This document shows, one piece after another, positions 56,001 to 64,000 of a DNA stretch of 64,000 bases (positions are counted from its first letter, which is position 1; each line of letters begins with the position of its first letter). The position numbers were made by a program, and so were the translations under genes. The DNA is taken from positions 1 to 64,000 of the forward strand of contig NZ_JABWDU010000005.1 in NCBI RefSeq assembly GCF_013371465.1, written 5' to 3'. The DNA is from Ensifer oleiphilus. Its GTDB lineage: Bacteria; Pseudomonadota; Alphaproteobacteria; Rhizobiales; Rhizobiaceae. Below the pieces are notes generated by a model. It worked only from the letters and a program-made list of their open reading frames with translations, made no database searches and had not been told where the DNA came from.

Positions 56001-56602
56001 TGTTCTACGATACGGCCGAAAACAGGCATGGCCTGCCGCACGATCCGTTCAAGGCCATTGTCTCGCCGCGGCCGATCGGCTGGATTGGCACCCGCGCTGC
56101 GGACGGGTCGCTGAATGTCGCACCCTATTCTTTTTTCAACGCGATAAGCGACCGGCCAAAGCTCGTGATGTTCTCGTCGAGTGGCTACAAGGACTCCGTG
56201 CGCAACATCGAGGCAACGGGTGAATTCACCGCCAGCTTCGCCAGTCGCAATCTGAGCGAGGCCGTCAACAAGACCTCGATTGCAGCGCCTCACGGCGAGA
56301 GCGAGTTTGCGATCGCCGGACTGACCCCCGTTGACGGAACGCTGGTCAAGGCGCCGTTCGTCGGCGAGGCCTATGCGGCGCTTGAATGCCGGATGACCGA
56401 GATGTTCCAGCCAAAGGGGCTCGATGGCAAGCCCTCGGACAACTACGTCGTCATTGGCCAAGTCGTCGGCATACACATTCGCGACGAGGCGATCCGCGAC
56501 GGTCGTTTCGACATGGCGACTGTGCGCCCGCTCGCCCGTCTCGGCTACATGGATTATTGCGACGGCGGTGATGTGTTCCAGATGGTGCGGCCGACGCGCT
56601 GA
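56000..56602 (+). CDS. Flavin reductase-like FMN-binding protein
   Basis: The 200-residue product belongs to the flavin reductase-like domain family, with SPRPIGWIGTRAADGSLNVAPYSFFNAISDRP (about residues 22-53), the FMN-binding region. Members reduce flavin or use bound FMN. It is coupled to the upstream nitroreductase gene, suggesting a shared redox role. Confidence 0.87.
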   Translation: MFYDTAENRHGLPHDPFKAIVSPRPIGWIGTRAADGSLNVAPYSFFNAISDRPKLVMFSSSGYKDSVRNIEATGEFTASFASRNLSEAVNKTSIAAPHGESEFAIAGLTPVDGTLVKAPFVGEAYAALECRMTEMFQPKGLDGKPSDNYVVIGQVVGIHIRDEAIRDGRFDMATVRPLARLGYMDYCDGGDVFQMVRPTR

Positions 56603-56640
56603 ACCGTCTTCGGTTCGGTGACAGGCTGTCGCCGATGGCG

Positions 56641-57345
56641 TCAGGCGTCGATTTTCAGCCATGCCGCTTGCTCCGGCGAGCGGCACACCACGGATGAAAA
56701 GCCGTCGGCGCGGCTGGCAGCAAATGCCTGTCGGACGGCAATCTCCGTCATGGCCGTCTGCGGCAGCACGTCGTAACAGGCAAGACCCGCTTCATGGGCG
56801 CGAAGAACTGTGGCGGCGCGCCCGGCGGCAACCGGCGCGGCCGTGACCTGATCCTGCCGTACCGGCAGTGGCTCGCAGCCCGTTGCCGCCGCTAGCTTTT
56901 GACCATCGAAAACAAGTCCTTCGAGACGTGGCGAACTTTCGTGAAGGGAGCAGGGTGAAAGCACGCTTTCCGGGATCGCGCCATATTCGGCAAGGATAGC
57001 AATTTTTTGCGGACGAGAACCGGTGCTTGCCTCCGCGACACGCAACATGACGTCGAGCCTCTGCACGTCCGCACGGTTCCTGCATCCGGCGAGCACGACC
57101 CCGTCAATATCGTTGCGAAGGAGCGCGAAGAGTTCGTCCTCTGTCACGCGGTTGATCGGAGGGATTCGTGCGAAGATGCGACAGGCATTTTTCACCATTC
57201 TCGCTGGCCGCGCAAGCGCGTCGCCATCAAACACGTGATCGACAATGAGGCCATCGAAGGGTCCAAGGACGGCTGACTTGACAATGGGCGCTTCAGCGCT
57301 CTGCAGCAGCAGCGGCTTCATGGTTTTGAAGCGGTTAACGGACAT
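56641..57345 (-). CDS. HpcH/HpaI (citrate-lyase-like) aldolase family protein, degenerate active site
   Basis: The 234-residue product has the TIM-barrel pattern of the HpcH/HpaI/CitE family, with FDGLIVDH, NRVTEDELFALLRNDIDGVVLAGCRNRAD, and LEGLVFDGQKLAAATG in the expected order. But the acidic metal-binding and catalytic residues are not where the family has them: the usual DLED is DHVF, and the IET-like site reads LAEY. It is probably inactive in the usual reaction. It diverges from the DUF2336 gene. Confidence 0.68.
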   Translation of the reverse strand: MSVNRFKTMKPLLLQSAEAPIVKSAVLGPFDGLIVDHVFDGDALARPARMVKNACRIFARIPPINRVTEDELFALLRNDIDGVVLAGCRNRADVQRLDVMLRVAEASTGSRPQKIAILAEYGAIPESVLSPCSLHESSPRLEGLVFDGQKLAAATGCEPLPVRQDQVTAAPVAAGRAATVLRAHEAGLACYDVLPQTAMTEIAVRQAFAASRADGFSSVVCRSPEQAAWLKIDA

Positions 57346-57418
57346 GGTGAACCAATCTTAAACCTTTGCCGGCTAGGCTTCCAACATCAGGTGGCTTTGG
57401 GTGTCTAGTGGGGCGTCG

Positions 57419-58558
57419 GTGATCATACAAGCATTTCTTCGCTGGGTGGAAACGGCGAGAACGGGCGATCGGGCTCGCGCTGCGCGCGCCCTCGGCCGCG
57501 CTTACGTCGACGCGCAGATGAACGGCATCGATCGTCAGGCAGCCGAAATGGCCATGACCTTTCTGCTCGACGATCCCTCGCCAAAGGTGCGTTCCGCCCT
57601 GGCGGACGTGCTTGCCGCATCGTCCGATGTTCCGCGCGCCATCGTTCTCGGCCTTGCCGAAGACCAGCCGGAGATCGCCTATATTGTCATTTCCCGGTCG
57701 CCGGTTCTGACGGACGATGATCTTGTCGATCTGGCGGCCCGCGGCTCTGTCGAAACGCGGGCGTTAATCGCGGCGCGTACGTTTGTTTCCCGCTCGGTCT
57801 CAGCCGCTATCGCTGAAATCGGCGGTGAAGAAGAAATGCTGATCCTGCTGGAAAACACCGGCGCGCAACTGTCGCGCCGGTCGTTGAAGCGGATCGCCGA
57901 CCGCCTCGGCCATTCCGCATCCGTCCGCGACCTTTTGCTTGATCGTGCTGATCTTCCAGGTGACGCGCGGCACGCGCTTGTCGAAGAGGTTGGGGCAGCC
58001 CTTGCCGCCTTCGGCCTGGTCCAGATGGCGATAGGGACGTCACGGGTAGAGCGCATCACGCGCGAGGCGTGTGATGTCGCAGCGGTCGGCATGGCTGGCG
58101 CGCTGGCCGTGAACGAATTGCCGAATCTCGTCGCCCATCTGCGCGAGACCGGCCGTCTGACACCGGCCTTCCTGTTGCACGCACTTGTGACGGGCCGGGC
58201 GGAGTTTTTCTCGGCCGCGATCGTCGACCTCTCCGGTGTTGCGGAAAAGCGCGTCCGCTCGATCCTTTCGGGCGGCCGTATTCATTTGATCCGCGCGTTG
58301 TTCGAGAGCGCCGGTCTCGGGCGCGACGTCAGCGAAGCGTTTGCCGAAGCGGTCCTTCTTTGGCGCAAGGACGGCACGACGGGTGCTGATGATTGCCGCG
58401 CCTCCGTCTGCTCCGCGCTGCTTGCAAGCCTGCGCGGCCAAGGTGCGTCTTCGCCGGCGTGCAATGCAATGGCAGAAATTCTTGAGCGACTGGCCTTTGC
58501 CGAGCAGCGGCAATCGGCTCGCGACTATGCTCAACTGGCCGCGCGCCAGGCGGCCTGA
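57419..58558 (+). CDS. DUF2336 protein
   Basis: The 379-residue product matches DUF2336, a helical-repeat family common in alphaproteobacteria. It has FLRWVETARTGDRARAARALGRAYV near its start and ASSDVPRAIVLGLAEDQPEIAYIVISRSPVL later. The repeats suggest a binding scaffold; no enzyme motif is seen. The GTG at 57419 gives MIIQAFLRW, a typical family start; a GTG at 57401 would add six residues. Confidence 0.82.
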   Translation: MIIQAFLRWVETARTGDRARAARALGRAYVDAQMNGIDRQAAEMAMTFLLDDPSPKVRSALADVLAASSDVPRAIVLGLAEDQPEIAYIVISRSPVLTDDDLVDLAARGSVETRALIAARTFVSRSVSAAIAEIGGEEEMLILLENTGAQLSRRSLKRIADRLGHSASVRDLLLDRADLPGDARHALVEEVGAALAAFGLVQMAIGTSRVERITREACDVAAVGMAGALAVNELPNLVAHLRETGRLTPAFLLHALVTGRAEFFSAAIVDLSGVAEKRVRSILSGGRIHLIRALFESAGLGRDVSEAFAEAVLLWRKDGTTGADDCRASVCSALLASLRGQGASSPACNAMAEILERLAFAEQRQSARDYAQLAARQAA

Positions 58559-58650
58559 GGTCATCTCACGGACGCTGACACTGACCGCGCGCTACCTTCT
58601 CCGGGTCTCGACGACGACATATCCGTTAATGTCGATTTCGTCTTGCTACA

Positions 58651-59067
58651 TCAGTCCGTGAACCGTCGCGCCACCCACGAGTAGCCGTCCTCGATGTAGT
58701 GAACTGGCTTGCTGACGAGGTTCTTCAGCTTCTTGCGGTCGGGGACGGCGCCTGAAAGAAATTCCAAAGCCCGTTTCGGCAGGCCCGATTGCGTCTCGGT
58801 CGCCTCAGGCGATGGCATCTCGGGCCGTGGAAGCGGAGCGGCCACCTCCTGCTGCGGTTCGTTGGTTGCAAGGCCGGGGCCGGAACTCTCGCACACGGCA
58901 ACGACCACAGGATAGTTGGCGTTGGAGAAGCGTGGCAGTTGTTTCTGCGAATCCGTATCGCACTGCGCGATTGAGGGCCATGCCCCTTCCACGGTCGAAA
59001 TATATTGGCACTGGTTCACGTCGTGGTCACAGCCAAGAATGGTCATGACGATCAGGGCGGCTTTCAT
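58651..59067 (-). CDS. Cysteine-containing small protein, function unknown
   Basis: The 138-residue product has a short hydrophobic N-terminus, then a domain with Cys at about residues 13, 20, 36 and 59 that may form two disulfides, and a Pro/Glu-rich middle before a basic tail (SKPVHYIEDGYSWVARRFTD). It lies convergent to the DUF2336 gene. I do not recognise the family. Confidence 0.62.
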   Translation of the reverse strand: MKAALIVMTILGCDHDVNQCQYISTVEGAWPSIAQCDTDSQKQLPRFSNANYPVVVAVCESSGPGLATNEPQQEVAAPLPRPEMPSPEATETQSGLPKRALEFLSGAVPDRKKLKNLVSKPVHYIEDGYSWVARRFTD

Positions 59068-59297
59068 GGTCTGGCTGTGTCCATCTGGGGTATGGTTGTG
59101 CGTTTTCCGACGTCAACTTATGCCTGTGTGATTCTTCCGGAAATGGGGCGGTGGCTTGACTGCGCAGAAACAATTTGTTTCGTCGTGTCATTCGGATTGA
59201 TGGCGCAGGTCCGGTTGTTGCGCAATTTGACGTATTGGCTCCCGATACGCCCGACCGTAGTTTCTTTCGCGAACCGCAACAGAACTCATAAACAGCC

Positions 59298-59792
59298 ATG
59301 GATCGAAAATTGCCTGAAGTCGCGATCGCCGAAGAACCGCCGCGCCAGCCGGAAATCCTGCGCCTCCTGGAGATGTCGGACGCCTATGCTGCCTCGCTCT
59401 ATCCTGCTGAAAGCAATCATCTTGTCGATGTATCGACGCTGGAGCAGCCGACCGTATCATTCTTCGTCGCCCGCTTCGATGGGGTGATCGTCGGCTGCTG
59501 CGCGCTGGTCGAAGCCGGCGATGGCACGGCGGAGATGAAGCGCATGTTCGTCGATCCGCAAGCCCGGGGGCTGAAAGTCGGCAAGCGCCTTTTGCAGACA
59601 CTCGAGCAGCACGCCGTGAGCCTAGGGCTTGACGTGATCCGTCTTGAAACCGGCATTCACCAACCGGAAGCAATCGGGCTTTACAGAGATAGCGGATATG
59701 TCGAGCGTCCACCTTTCGGCGGCTATCAGCCGGACCCGCTAAGCCTGTTCATGGAGAAGATGCTGCAGGCGCCTGCTGATCTCGACGTATAA
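59298..59792 (+). CDS. GNAT-family N-acetyltransferase
   Basis: The 164-residue product has the acetyl-CoA binding motif (FVDPQARGLKVGKRLLQTLEQ, about residues 92-112) and a C-terminal strand GIHQPEAIGLYRDSGY typical of GNAT enzymes. The substrate is unknown. The gene lies in its own unit, convergent with parE. Confidence 0.85.
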   Translation: MDRKLPEVAIAEEPPRQPEILRLLEMSDAYAASLYPAESNHLVDVSTLEQPTVSFFVARFDGVIVGCCALVEAGDGTAEMKRMFVDPQARGLKVGKRLLQTLEQHAVSLGLDVIRLETGIHQPEAIGLYRDSGYVERPPFGGYQPDPLSLFMEKMLQAPADLDV

Positions 59793-59866
59793 GTCTTGTC
59801 GCTTCTGACGCCACATCAGGCGCCCTTCTGCCTGCAAGCAGATGGGCTCCGCGACCAATCGGTCGA

Positions 59867-61930
59867 TCAGATGTCGAGATTGTCGGCGAACACGGCTCGC
59901 TCCTGGATAAAGCGAAAGCGTGCGTCGGCCTTCGTACCCATCAGGTTGTCGACGGCTTCGCGCGTGCCTTCGAAATCGACATCGTCGATCTGGACCTTGA
60001 GCAACGTACGGAACTTCGGATCCATCGTCGTTTCCTTGAGCTGCGCCGGCAGCATCTCGCCAAGACCCTTGAAACGGCCGACTTCCACCTTGCCGCGTCC
60101 GTTGAATTCGGTGCGCATCAGTTCTTCGCGATGGGCATCGTCGCGCGCGTAAAGCGTCTTTGAGCCCTGGCTCAGGCGATAAAGCGGCGGCACGGCGAGA
60201 TAGAGGTGACCGCCGCGGATTAGCTCAGGCATCTCCTGATAGAAGAAGGTGATCAGCAGCGAGGCGATGTGCGCGCCGTCGACGTCGGCGTCGGTCATGA
60301 CGACGATGCGCTCGTAGCGAAGATCTTCTTCGCGGTATTTGCTGCGGGTGCCGCAGCCGAGCGCCTGGATCAGATCGGCGATCTGCTGGTTGGCGCCCTG
60401 CTTTTCGCGACCGGCGCTGGCGACGTTCAGGATCTTGCCGCGCAGCGGCAGGATGGCCTGGTTCGCGCGATTGCGCGCCTGCTTGGCCGAGCCGCCAGCC
60501 GAATCCCCTTCGACGATGAAAAGTTCCGCACCTTCGGCGGTGTTCTGCGAGCAGTCGGCAAGCTTGCCGGGCAGGCGCAGCTTGCGCACGGCGGTCTTGC
60601 GGTTGACTTCCTTTTCCTTGCGGCGGCGAACGCGCTCGTCGGCGCGCTCGATAACCCATTCGAGCAGCTTTGCCGCTTCCGCCGGGTTATCGGCAAGATA
60701 GTGGTCGAAGGGATCGCGCAAGGCGTTTTCGACGATGCGTTGCGCCTCTACGGTCGCCAGCTTGTCCTTCGTCTGGCCGACGAATTCCGGTTCGCGGATG
60801 AAAACCGACAGCATGCCGGCCGCTGAAATCATCACGTCATCGGTGGTGATGATCGCGGCACGTTTGTTCTGGGTCAGTTCGGCGTAGTTCTTCAGACCCT
60901 TGGTGAGGGCGATGCGGAAACCCGCCTCGTGCGTGCCGCCTTCGGGTGTCGGAATGGTGTTGCAATAGGAATGGACCTGCTGGTCGCCGCCATACCAGGT
61001 GACAGCCCATTCGAGCGAACCGTGGCCGTTCGATTTCTCGGACTTGCCGGCAAAGATTTCGCGGGTGACCGTGAATTCCTTACCGAGCGTTGCCGCCAGA
61101 TAATCCTTCAGGCCGCCCGGGAAGTGGAACACCGCCCGATCCGGAATTTCGGAGCCTTCCGGCAGCAACGACGGATCGCACGACCAGCGGATTTCGACGC
61201 CACCGAAAAGATAGGCCTTCGAGCGGGCCATGCGGAACAGCCGTGCCGGCTCGAAGCGGGCGTGCGGTCCGAAGATCTGCGGATCGGGATGAAAACGGAC
61301 CCGCGTTCCGCGCCGATTGTGGACGTCACCCAGTTCTTCCAGCCCACCCTGCGGTACGCCGCGCGAAAAGCGCTGGCGATAGAGCTTGCGGTTTCTGGCG
61401 ACCTCGACCTCCAGATCGTCCGAAAGCGCATTCACCACGGAAACGCCGACGCCGTGCAGACCGCCCGAGGTCTCGTACGCCTTGCCGTCGAACTTGCCGC
61501 CTGCATGCAGCACCGTCATGACGACTTCGAGCGTCGACTTGCCCGGGAACTTGGGATGGTTTTCGACCGGAATGCCGCGGCCGTTGTCGGTCACCGACAG
61601 ATAGCCGTCAGCATCGAGATAGACTTCGATGAAATTGGCGTGACCCGCTACCGCTTCGTCCATCGAGTTATCGATGACTTCGGCGAAGAGATGGTGCAGC
61701 GCCTTTTCGTCGGTGCCGCCGATATACATGCCCGGACGCCGACGTACCGGCTCCAGCCCCTCCAGCACCTCGATTGCCGACGCGTCATAGTCGCCGCTGT
61801 CGCTGCCTTTGGGGGCAGGGCGCGGCTCTTCACGCGGCACCGGCGCTGCGCGCGCAACAGGCGTGGCGTCCGGCACAGCGGGCTTCGGTTGTTCGGGCAT
61901 TGCGGAGAAGAGGTCGTTGCTGTCGTCCAT
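59867..61930 (-). CDS. parE: DNA topoisomerase IV subunit B
   Basis: ParE with ParC separates linked chromosomes. The 687-residue product has the GHKL ATPase region with PVRRRPGMYIGGTDEKALHHL and EVIDNSMDEAVAG (about residues 58-95), a transducer domain, and a TOPRIM part with VEGDSAGGSAKQARNR (about 477-492) and TDADVDGAHI (about 548-557). The N-terminal 45 residues are an extra Pro/Ala/Arg-rich tail. It is named parE rather than gyrB because it lacks the long GyrB insertion and fits the ParE length, but the two are close. Confidence 0.93.
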   Translation of the reverse strand: MDDSNDLFSAMPEQPKPAVPDATPVARAAPVPREEPRPAPKGSDSGDYDASAIEVLEGLEPVRRRPGMYIGGTDEKALHHLFAEVIDNSMDEAVAGHANFIEVYLDADGYLSVTDNGRGIPVENHPKFPGKSTLEVVMTVLHAGGKFDGKAYETSGGLHGVGVSVVNALSDDLEVEVARNRKLYRQRFSRGVPQGGLEELGDVHNRRGTRVRFHPDPQIFGPHARFEPARLFRMARSKAYLFGGVEIRWSCDPSLLPEGSEIPDRAVFHFPGGLKDYLAATLGKEFTVTREIFAGKSEKSNGHGSLEWAVTWYGGDQQVHSYCNTIPTPEGGTHEAGFRIALTKGLKNYAELTQNKRAAIITTDDVMISAAGMLSVFIREPEFVGQTKDKLATVEAQRIVENALRDPFDHYLADNPAEAAKLLEWVIERADERVRRRKEKEVNRKTAVRKLRLPGKLADCSQNTAEGAELFIVEGDSAGGSAKQARNRANQAILPLRGKILNVASAGREKQGANQQIADLIQALGCGTRSKYREEDLRYERIVVMTDADVDGAHIASLLITFFYQEMPELIRGGHLYLAVPPLYRLSQGSKTLYARDDAHREELMRTEFNGRGKVEVGRFKGLGEMLPAQLKETTMDPKFRTLLKVQIDDVDFEGTREAVDNLMGTKADARFRFIQERAVFADNLDI

Positions 61931-62176
61931 GGGGCGTCTAGATCATTCCTGTCGTGCGGAGGTGGTCAAGGCCATAGCAAGACCGTGGTCTCGTCGCCAT
62001 CCCCAGTCATTCGAATCACCCGAATTCTGCCAGACTCTTGCCGATTGCGCGAACAAAAGGAGAATGGTGGCGCCGAATGCCTGCAAAATAACGCCTGAGC
62101 GTTGGCACCTATCACCAACTGTTGCGTTGGTGCCGAGCCGATGGCAAGGCTTTACGACGAACCAGGGAGCCCTTCG

Positions 62177-63073
62177 TTGTCCGTGTCCACAGCTCATTTT
62201 TGCTTTCGTCCGCTTTGCGCCATCGCGCTGTCTCTCGGGCTTGTTGCCGCGGCCGCTGCTTCCGCCGCGGCGCAGGTCTTGAAGCCCTACAAGGACGATC
62301 TGTTTTCCTACGGAAAAGTGCTTGAGCAGAGCGACAACGGCGATTACCGCGTCGTTGATTACCAGGAGTTGCGCGACATAAACGGGCGTGACGAAATTCC
62401 GGAGCGGCGGGTCAAGCGCGCTTTCGTTTCTCTCGGCGTCAAGGGCGAGCAAGCCAATGAGACGCTCGATGTGGGCGGGCGGCCTCTCGACGTGACACGC
62501 GTTGGCCCGGATCGCGGTGCGGCATTCAGCGTGATCTTCATCCACGGGCGGGGTGGCGACCGGCGCCTCGGCGCCAACGACTTTTCCTTCGGTGGTAACT
62601 TCAATCGCCTGAAGAACCTGGCTGTTGCCAATGGCGGCGTTTACTATGCGCCGAGCGTTCGGTCGTTCGATACGGCCGGGGCAGCGGATGTTGCCGGCTT
62701 GGTCAAACTTGCTGCCGAGCGCTCCGGAGGCCGGCCGGTCGTGCTGGCTTGCGCCTCCATGGGCAGCTTCATCTGCTGGGGTGTGGCCCGAGACGCCGGC
62801 GCCGTTGCGGCCCTTGGCGGCATGATGATCATGGGCGGCGTCGCCGATCCCGATTTCACGAAGAGTGCCGCGTTCAAGGCAAGACTGCCGATGTTTTTCA
62901 GCCACGGCAGCACGGATAGCGTCTATCCGGCCGAGAGCCAGAAGGCCCTCTATGACGCGTTGAAAGGGCAGGGATACCCGACCCGATTCGTGCTGTTTAA
63001 GACCGGTTCGCATGGAACTCCGGTTCGCATGACCGATTGGCGCGATGCCCTGAACTGGATCGGCAGCCGCTGA
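62177..63073 (+). CDS. Secreted alpha/beta-hydrolase
   Basis: The 298-residue product is an alpha/beta hydrolase with a signal peptide (about residues 1-33). The oxyanion region is IFIHGRGGD; the nucleophile is in LACASMGSFI (SxG), and the His lies in GSHGTPVRM near the end. It is likely a periplasmic esterase or peptidase of unknown substrate. The TTG at 62177 follows GGGAG and starts the signal peptide. ATG 62141 would add 12 residues in front. Confidence 0.76.
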   Translation: MSVSTAHFCFRPLCAIALSLGLVAAAAASAAAQVLKPYKDDLFSYGKVLEQSDNGDYRVVDYQELRDINGRDEIPERRVKRAFVSLGVKGEQANETLDVGGRPLDVTRVGPDRGAAFSVIFIHGRGGDRRLGANDFSFGGNFNRLKNLAVANGGVYYAPSVRSFDTAGAADVAGLVKLAAERSGGRPVVLACASMGSFICWGVARDAGAVAALGGMMIMGGVADPDFTKSAAFKARLPMFFSHGSTDSVYPAESQKALYDALKGQGYPTRFVLFKTGSHGTPVRMTDWRDALNWIGSR

Positions 63074-63202
63074 AGCGTAGCGTTCAACGCTTGGCATTTG
63101 TTAACCAGGCCGACAATTTCCGGGTGCAATCTGGCCGTCTGTTTCCACCTTTGAAAGTGATCGGCGCGATGATCTTCGGCAGATATTGCTGGGGTATATT
63201 TC

Positions 63203-64000
63203 ATGGATGCGCGTACCGAAACACGGCAGGTTCCGCTGTGTGTCGACCTGGACGGCACATTGCTGGCCGCCGATACGCTATGGGAAGGCGCCGCGATCAT
63301 TCTGTTGCGCAACCCGCTGATGCTTGTGCCGATGCTCATGTGGCTGTGGCGGGGCAAGGCACGCCTGAAACATGAGGTCGCCCAGCGCTCGGGCCGAAAG
63401 GCGGCGGACTGGCCGTATCGCCAGGCTGTCCTGGACCGCCTGGCAGCCGAACGCGCCGACGGACGCGAGATCGTGCTGGTGACCGGCGCGGCAGCGTCCG
63501 TCGCCCAAGACGTCGCAGCGCATGTCGGCCTCTTTTCTTCGATCATGCATTCTTCAGAGACGCTCAACATGACGAGCAGCCGAAAGCGCGACGCGCTGGT
63601 CGAACGCTTCGGCAAAGGCGGTTTCGACTATATGGGCAACAGCTGCGACGATATCGCGGTTTTCGACGTTTCGCGCCGGGCGATCGTCGTGGCACCGGAC
63701 GCGGCCGCCGAGAAATGGCGCCGCAACCACGACGCGGAGAAGCTCGACACCGGCAAGGTCAGCATGCTTGTGCCGCTGAAGTCGATCCGGATCCATCAGT
63801 GGGCGAAGAACGTGCTGATCGGCGTGCCGATGATCCTCAATCACGAAGTGCTGCACCTCGATGCGCTCGTGAGCGTTATCATCGCATTCTTCGCCTTCAG
63901 CTTCCTGGCCTCCGCCGTCTATGTCATCAACGATCTCTCCGACCTGGCGAACGACCGGCGGCACGCAAAGAAGCGCAACCGGCCGCTTGCCAGCGGTCAG
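63203..64000 (+). CDS. HAD-UbiA fusion prenyltransferase (5' part)
   Basis: The first 266 codons lie in the window, and the frame continues past its end. Residues 1-190 are HAD-like with VDLDGTLLAADTL (D15, D17). Residues about 195-266 begin the UbiA domain with IHQWAKNVLIG and the Asp-rich motif NDLSDLANDRRHAKKRNRP. HAD-UbiA fusions occur in bacteria and resemble phosphoribosyl-transferring membrane enzymes, but the substrate here is unknown. Confidence 0.88.
   Translation, partial: MDARTETRQVPLCVDLDGTLLAADTLWEGAAIILLRNPLMLVPMLMWLWRGKARLKHEVAQRSGRKAADWPYRQAVLDRLAAERADGREIVLVTGAAASVAQDVAAHVGLFSSIMHSSETLNMTSSRKRDALVERFGKGGFDYMGNSCDDIAVFDVSRRAIVVAPDAAAEKWRRNHDAEKLDTGKVSMLVPLKSIRIHQWAKNVLIGVPMILNHEVLHLDALVSVIIAFFAFSFLASAVYVINDLSDLANDRRHAKKRNRPLASGQ

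Overview
The window is a stretch of high-GC alphaproteobacterial chromosome, most like the Rhizobiaceae (Sinorhizobium/Ensifer/Rhizobium type). This rests on the ribosomal gene order (no rpsD between rpsK and rpoA, adk directly behind secY), the codon use, and the surrounding families (msrPQ, ATP12-type chaperone, DUF1489, DUF2336, BTLCP protease, YaiI, PAS_5 protein). Species assignment is inference. No prophage, insertion sequence, integrase or CRISPR array was seen.

Region 1 (1-15172) is the str/S10/spc/alpha ribosomal cluster: the tail of tuf, then rpsJ, rplCDWB, rpsS, rplV, rpsC, rplP, rpmC, rpsQ | rplNXE, rpsNH, rplFR, rpsE, rpmD, rplO | secY, adk, rpsM | rpsK, rpoA, rplQ. The bars mark intrinsic-type terminators at 5717, 10176 and 12933; a fourth closes the cluster at 15139. 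Several intergenic gaps hold compact hairpins, including UUCG tetraloops in front of rplC and rpoA, a long two-part hairpin in front of rpsJ and a nested hairpin in front of rplN. These suggest several independently controlled transcripts.

Region 2 (15250-29240) holds housekeeping and stress genes. It has the periplasmic methionine-sulfoxide repair pair msrQ/msrP, a DegP-type protease with rarA, and a gdx/sugE guanidinium exporter behind a clear guanidine-II (mini-ykkC) riboswitch. A minus-strand run follows: ATP12 chaperone, HAD phosphatase, pseudouridine synthase, crcB, S-formylglutathione hydrolase, DUF1345, YaiI, glutathione-dependent formaldehyde dehydrogenase and an XRE regulator. A DMT transporter, lipB and tRNA-Leu(GAG) with its terminator close the region.

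Region 3 (29318-50584) is mixed: a class III adenylate cyclase with two CxxC pairs, a deformylase-like protein whose three active-site motifs are all altered, mgtE, a MerR regulator, membrane proteins, a probable 33-residue membrane protein with its own terminator, sdaA, a D,D-carboxypeptidase with SPOR domain, a BTLCP protease, PilZ and PAS proteins, a candidate small RNA, a rhomboid protease, a patatin, hisI, folE, and a NifU-like scaffold preceded by an overlapping 16-codon reading frame, with yidD.

Region 4 (50681-64000) has a DUF1697 protein, thrS, an acyltransferase, a secreted three-repeat protein, a nitroreductase/flavin reductase pair, an eroded HpcH/HpaI-like protein opposite a DUF2336 protein, a GNAT enzyme, parE, a secreted alpha/beta hydrolase, and the start of a HAD-UbiA fusion cut by the window end. 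Most genes are ordinary core genes. The best candidates for something new are small elements: the structured ribosomal leaders, the mini-protein, the candidate small RNA, the overlapping upstream reading frame and the altered deformylase-like protein.
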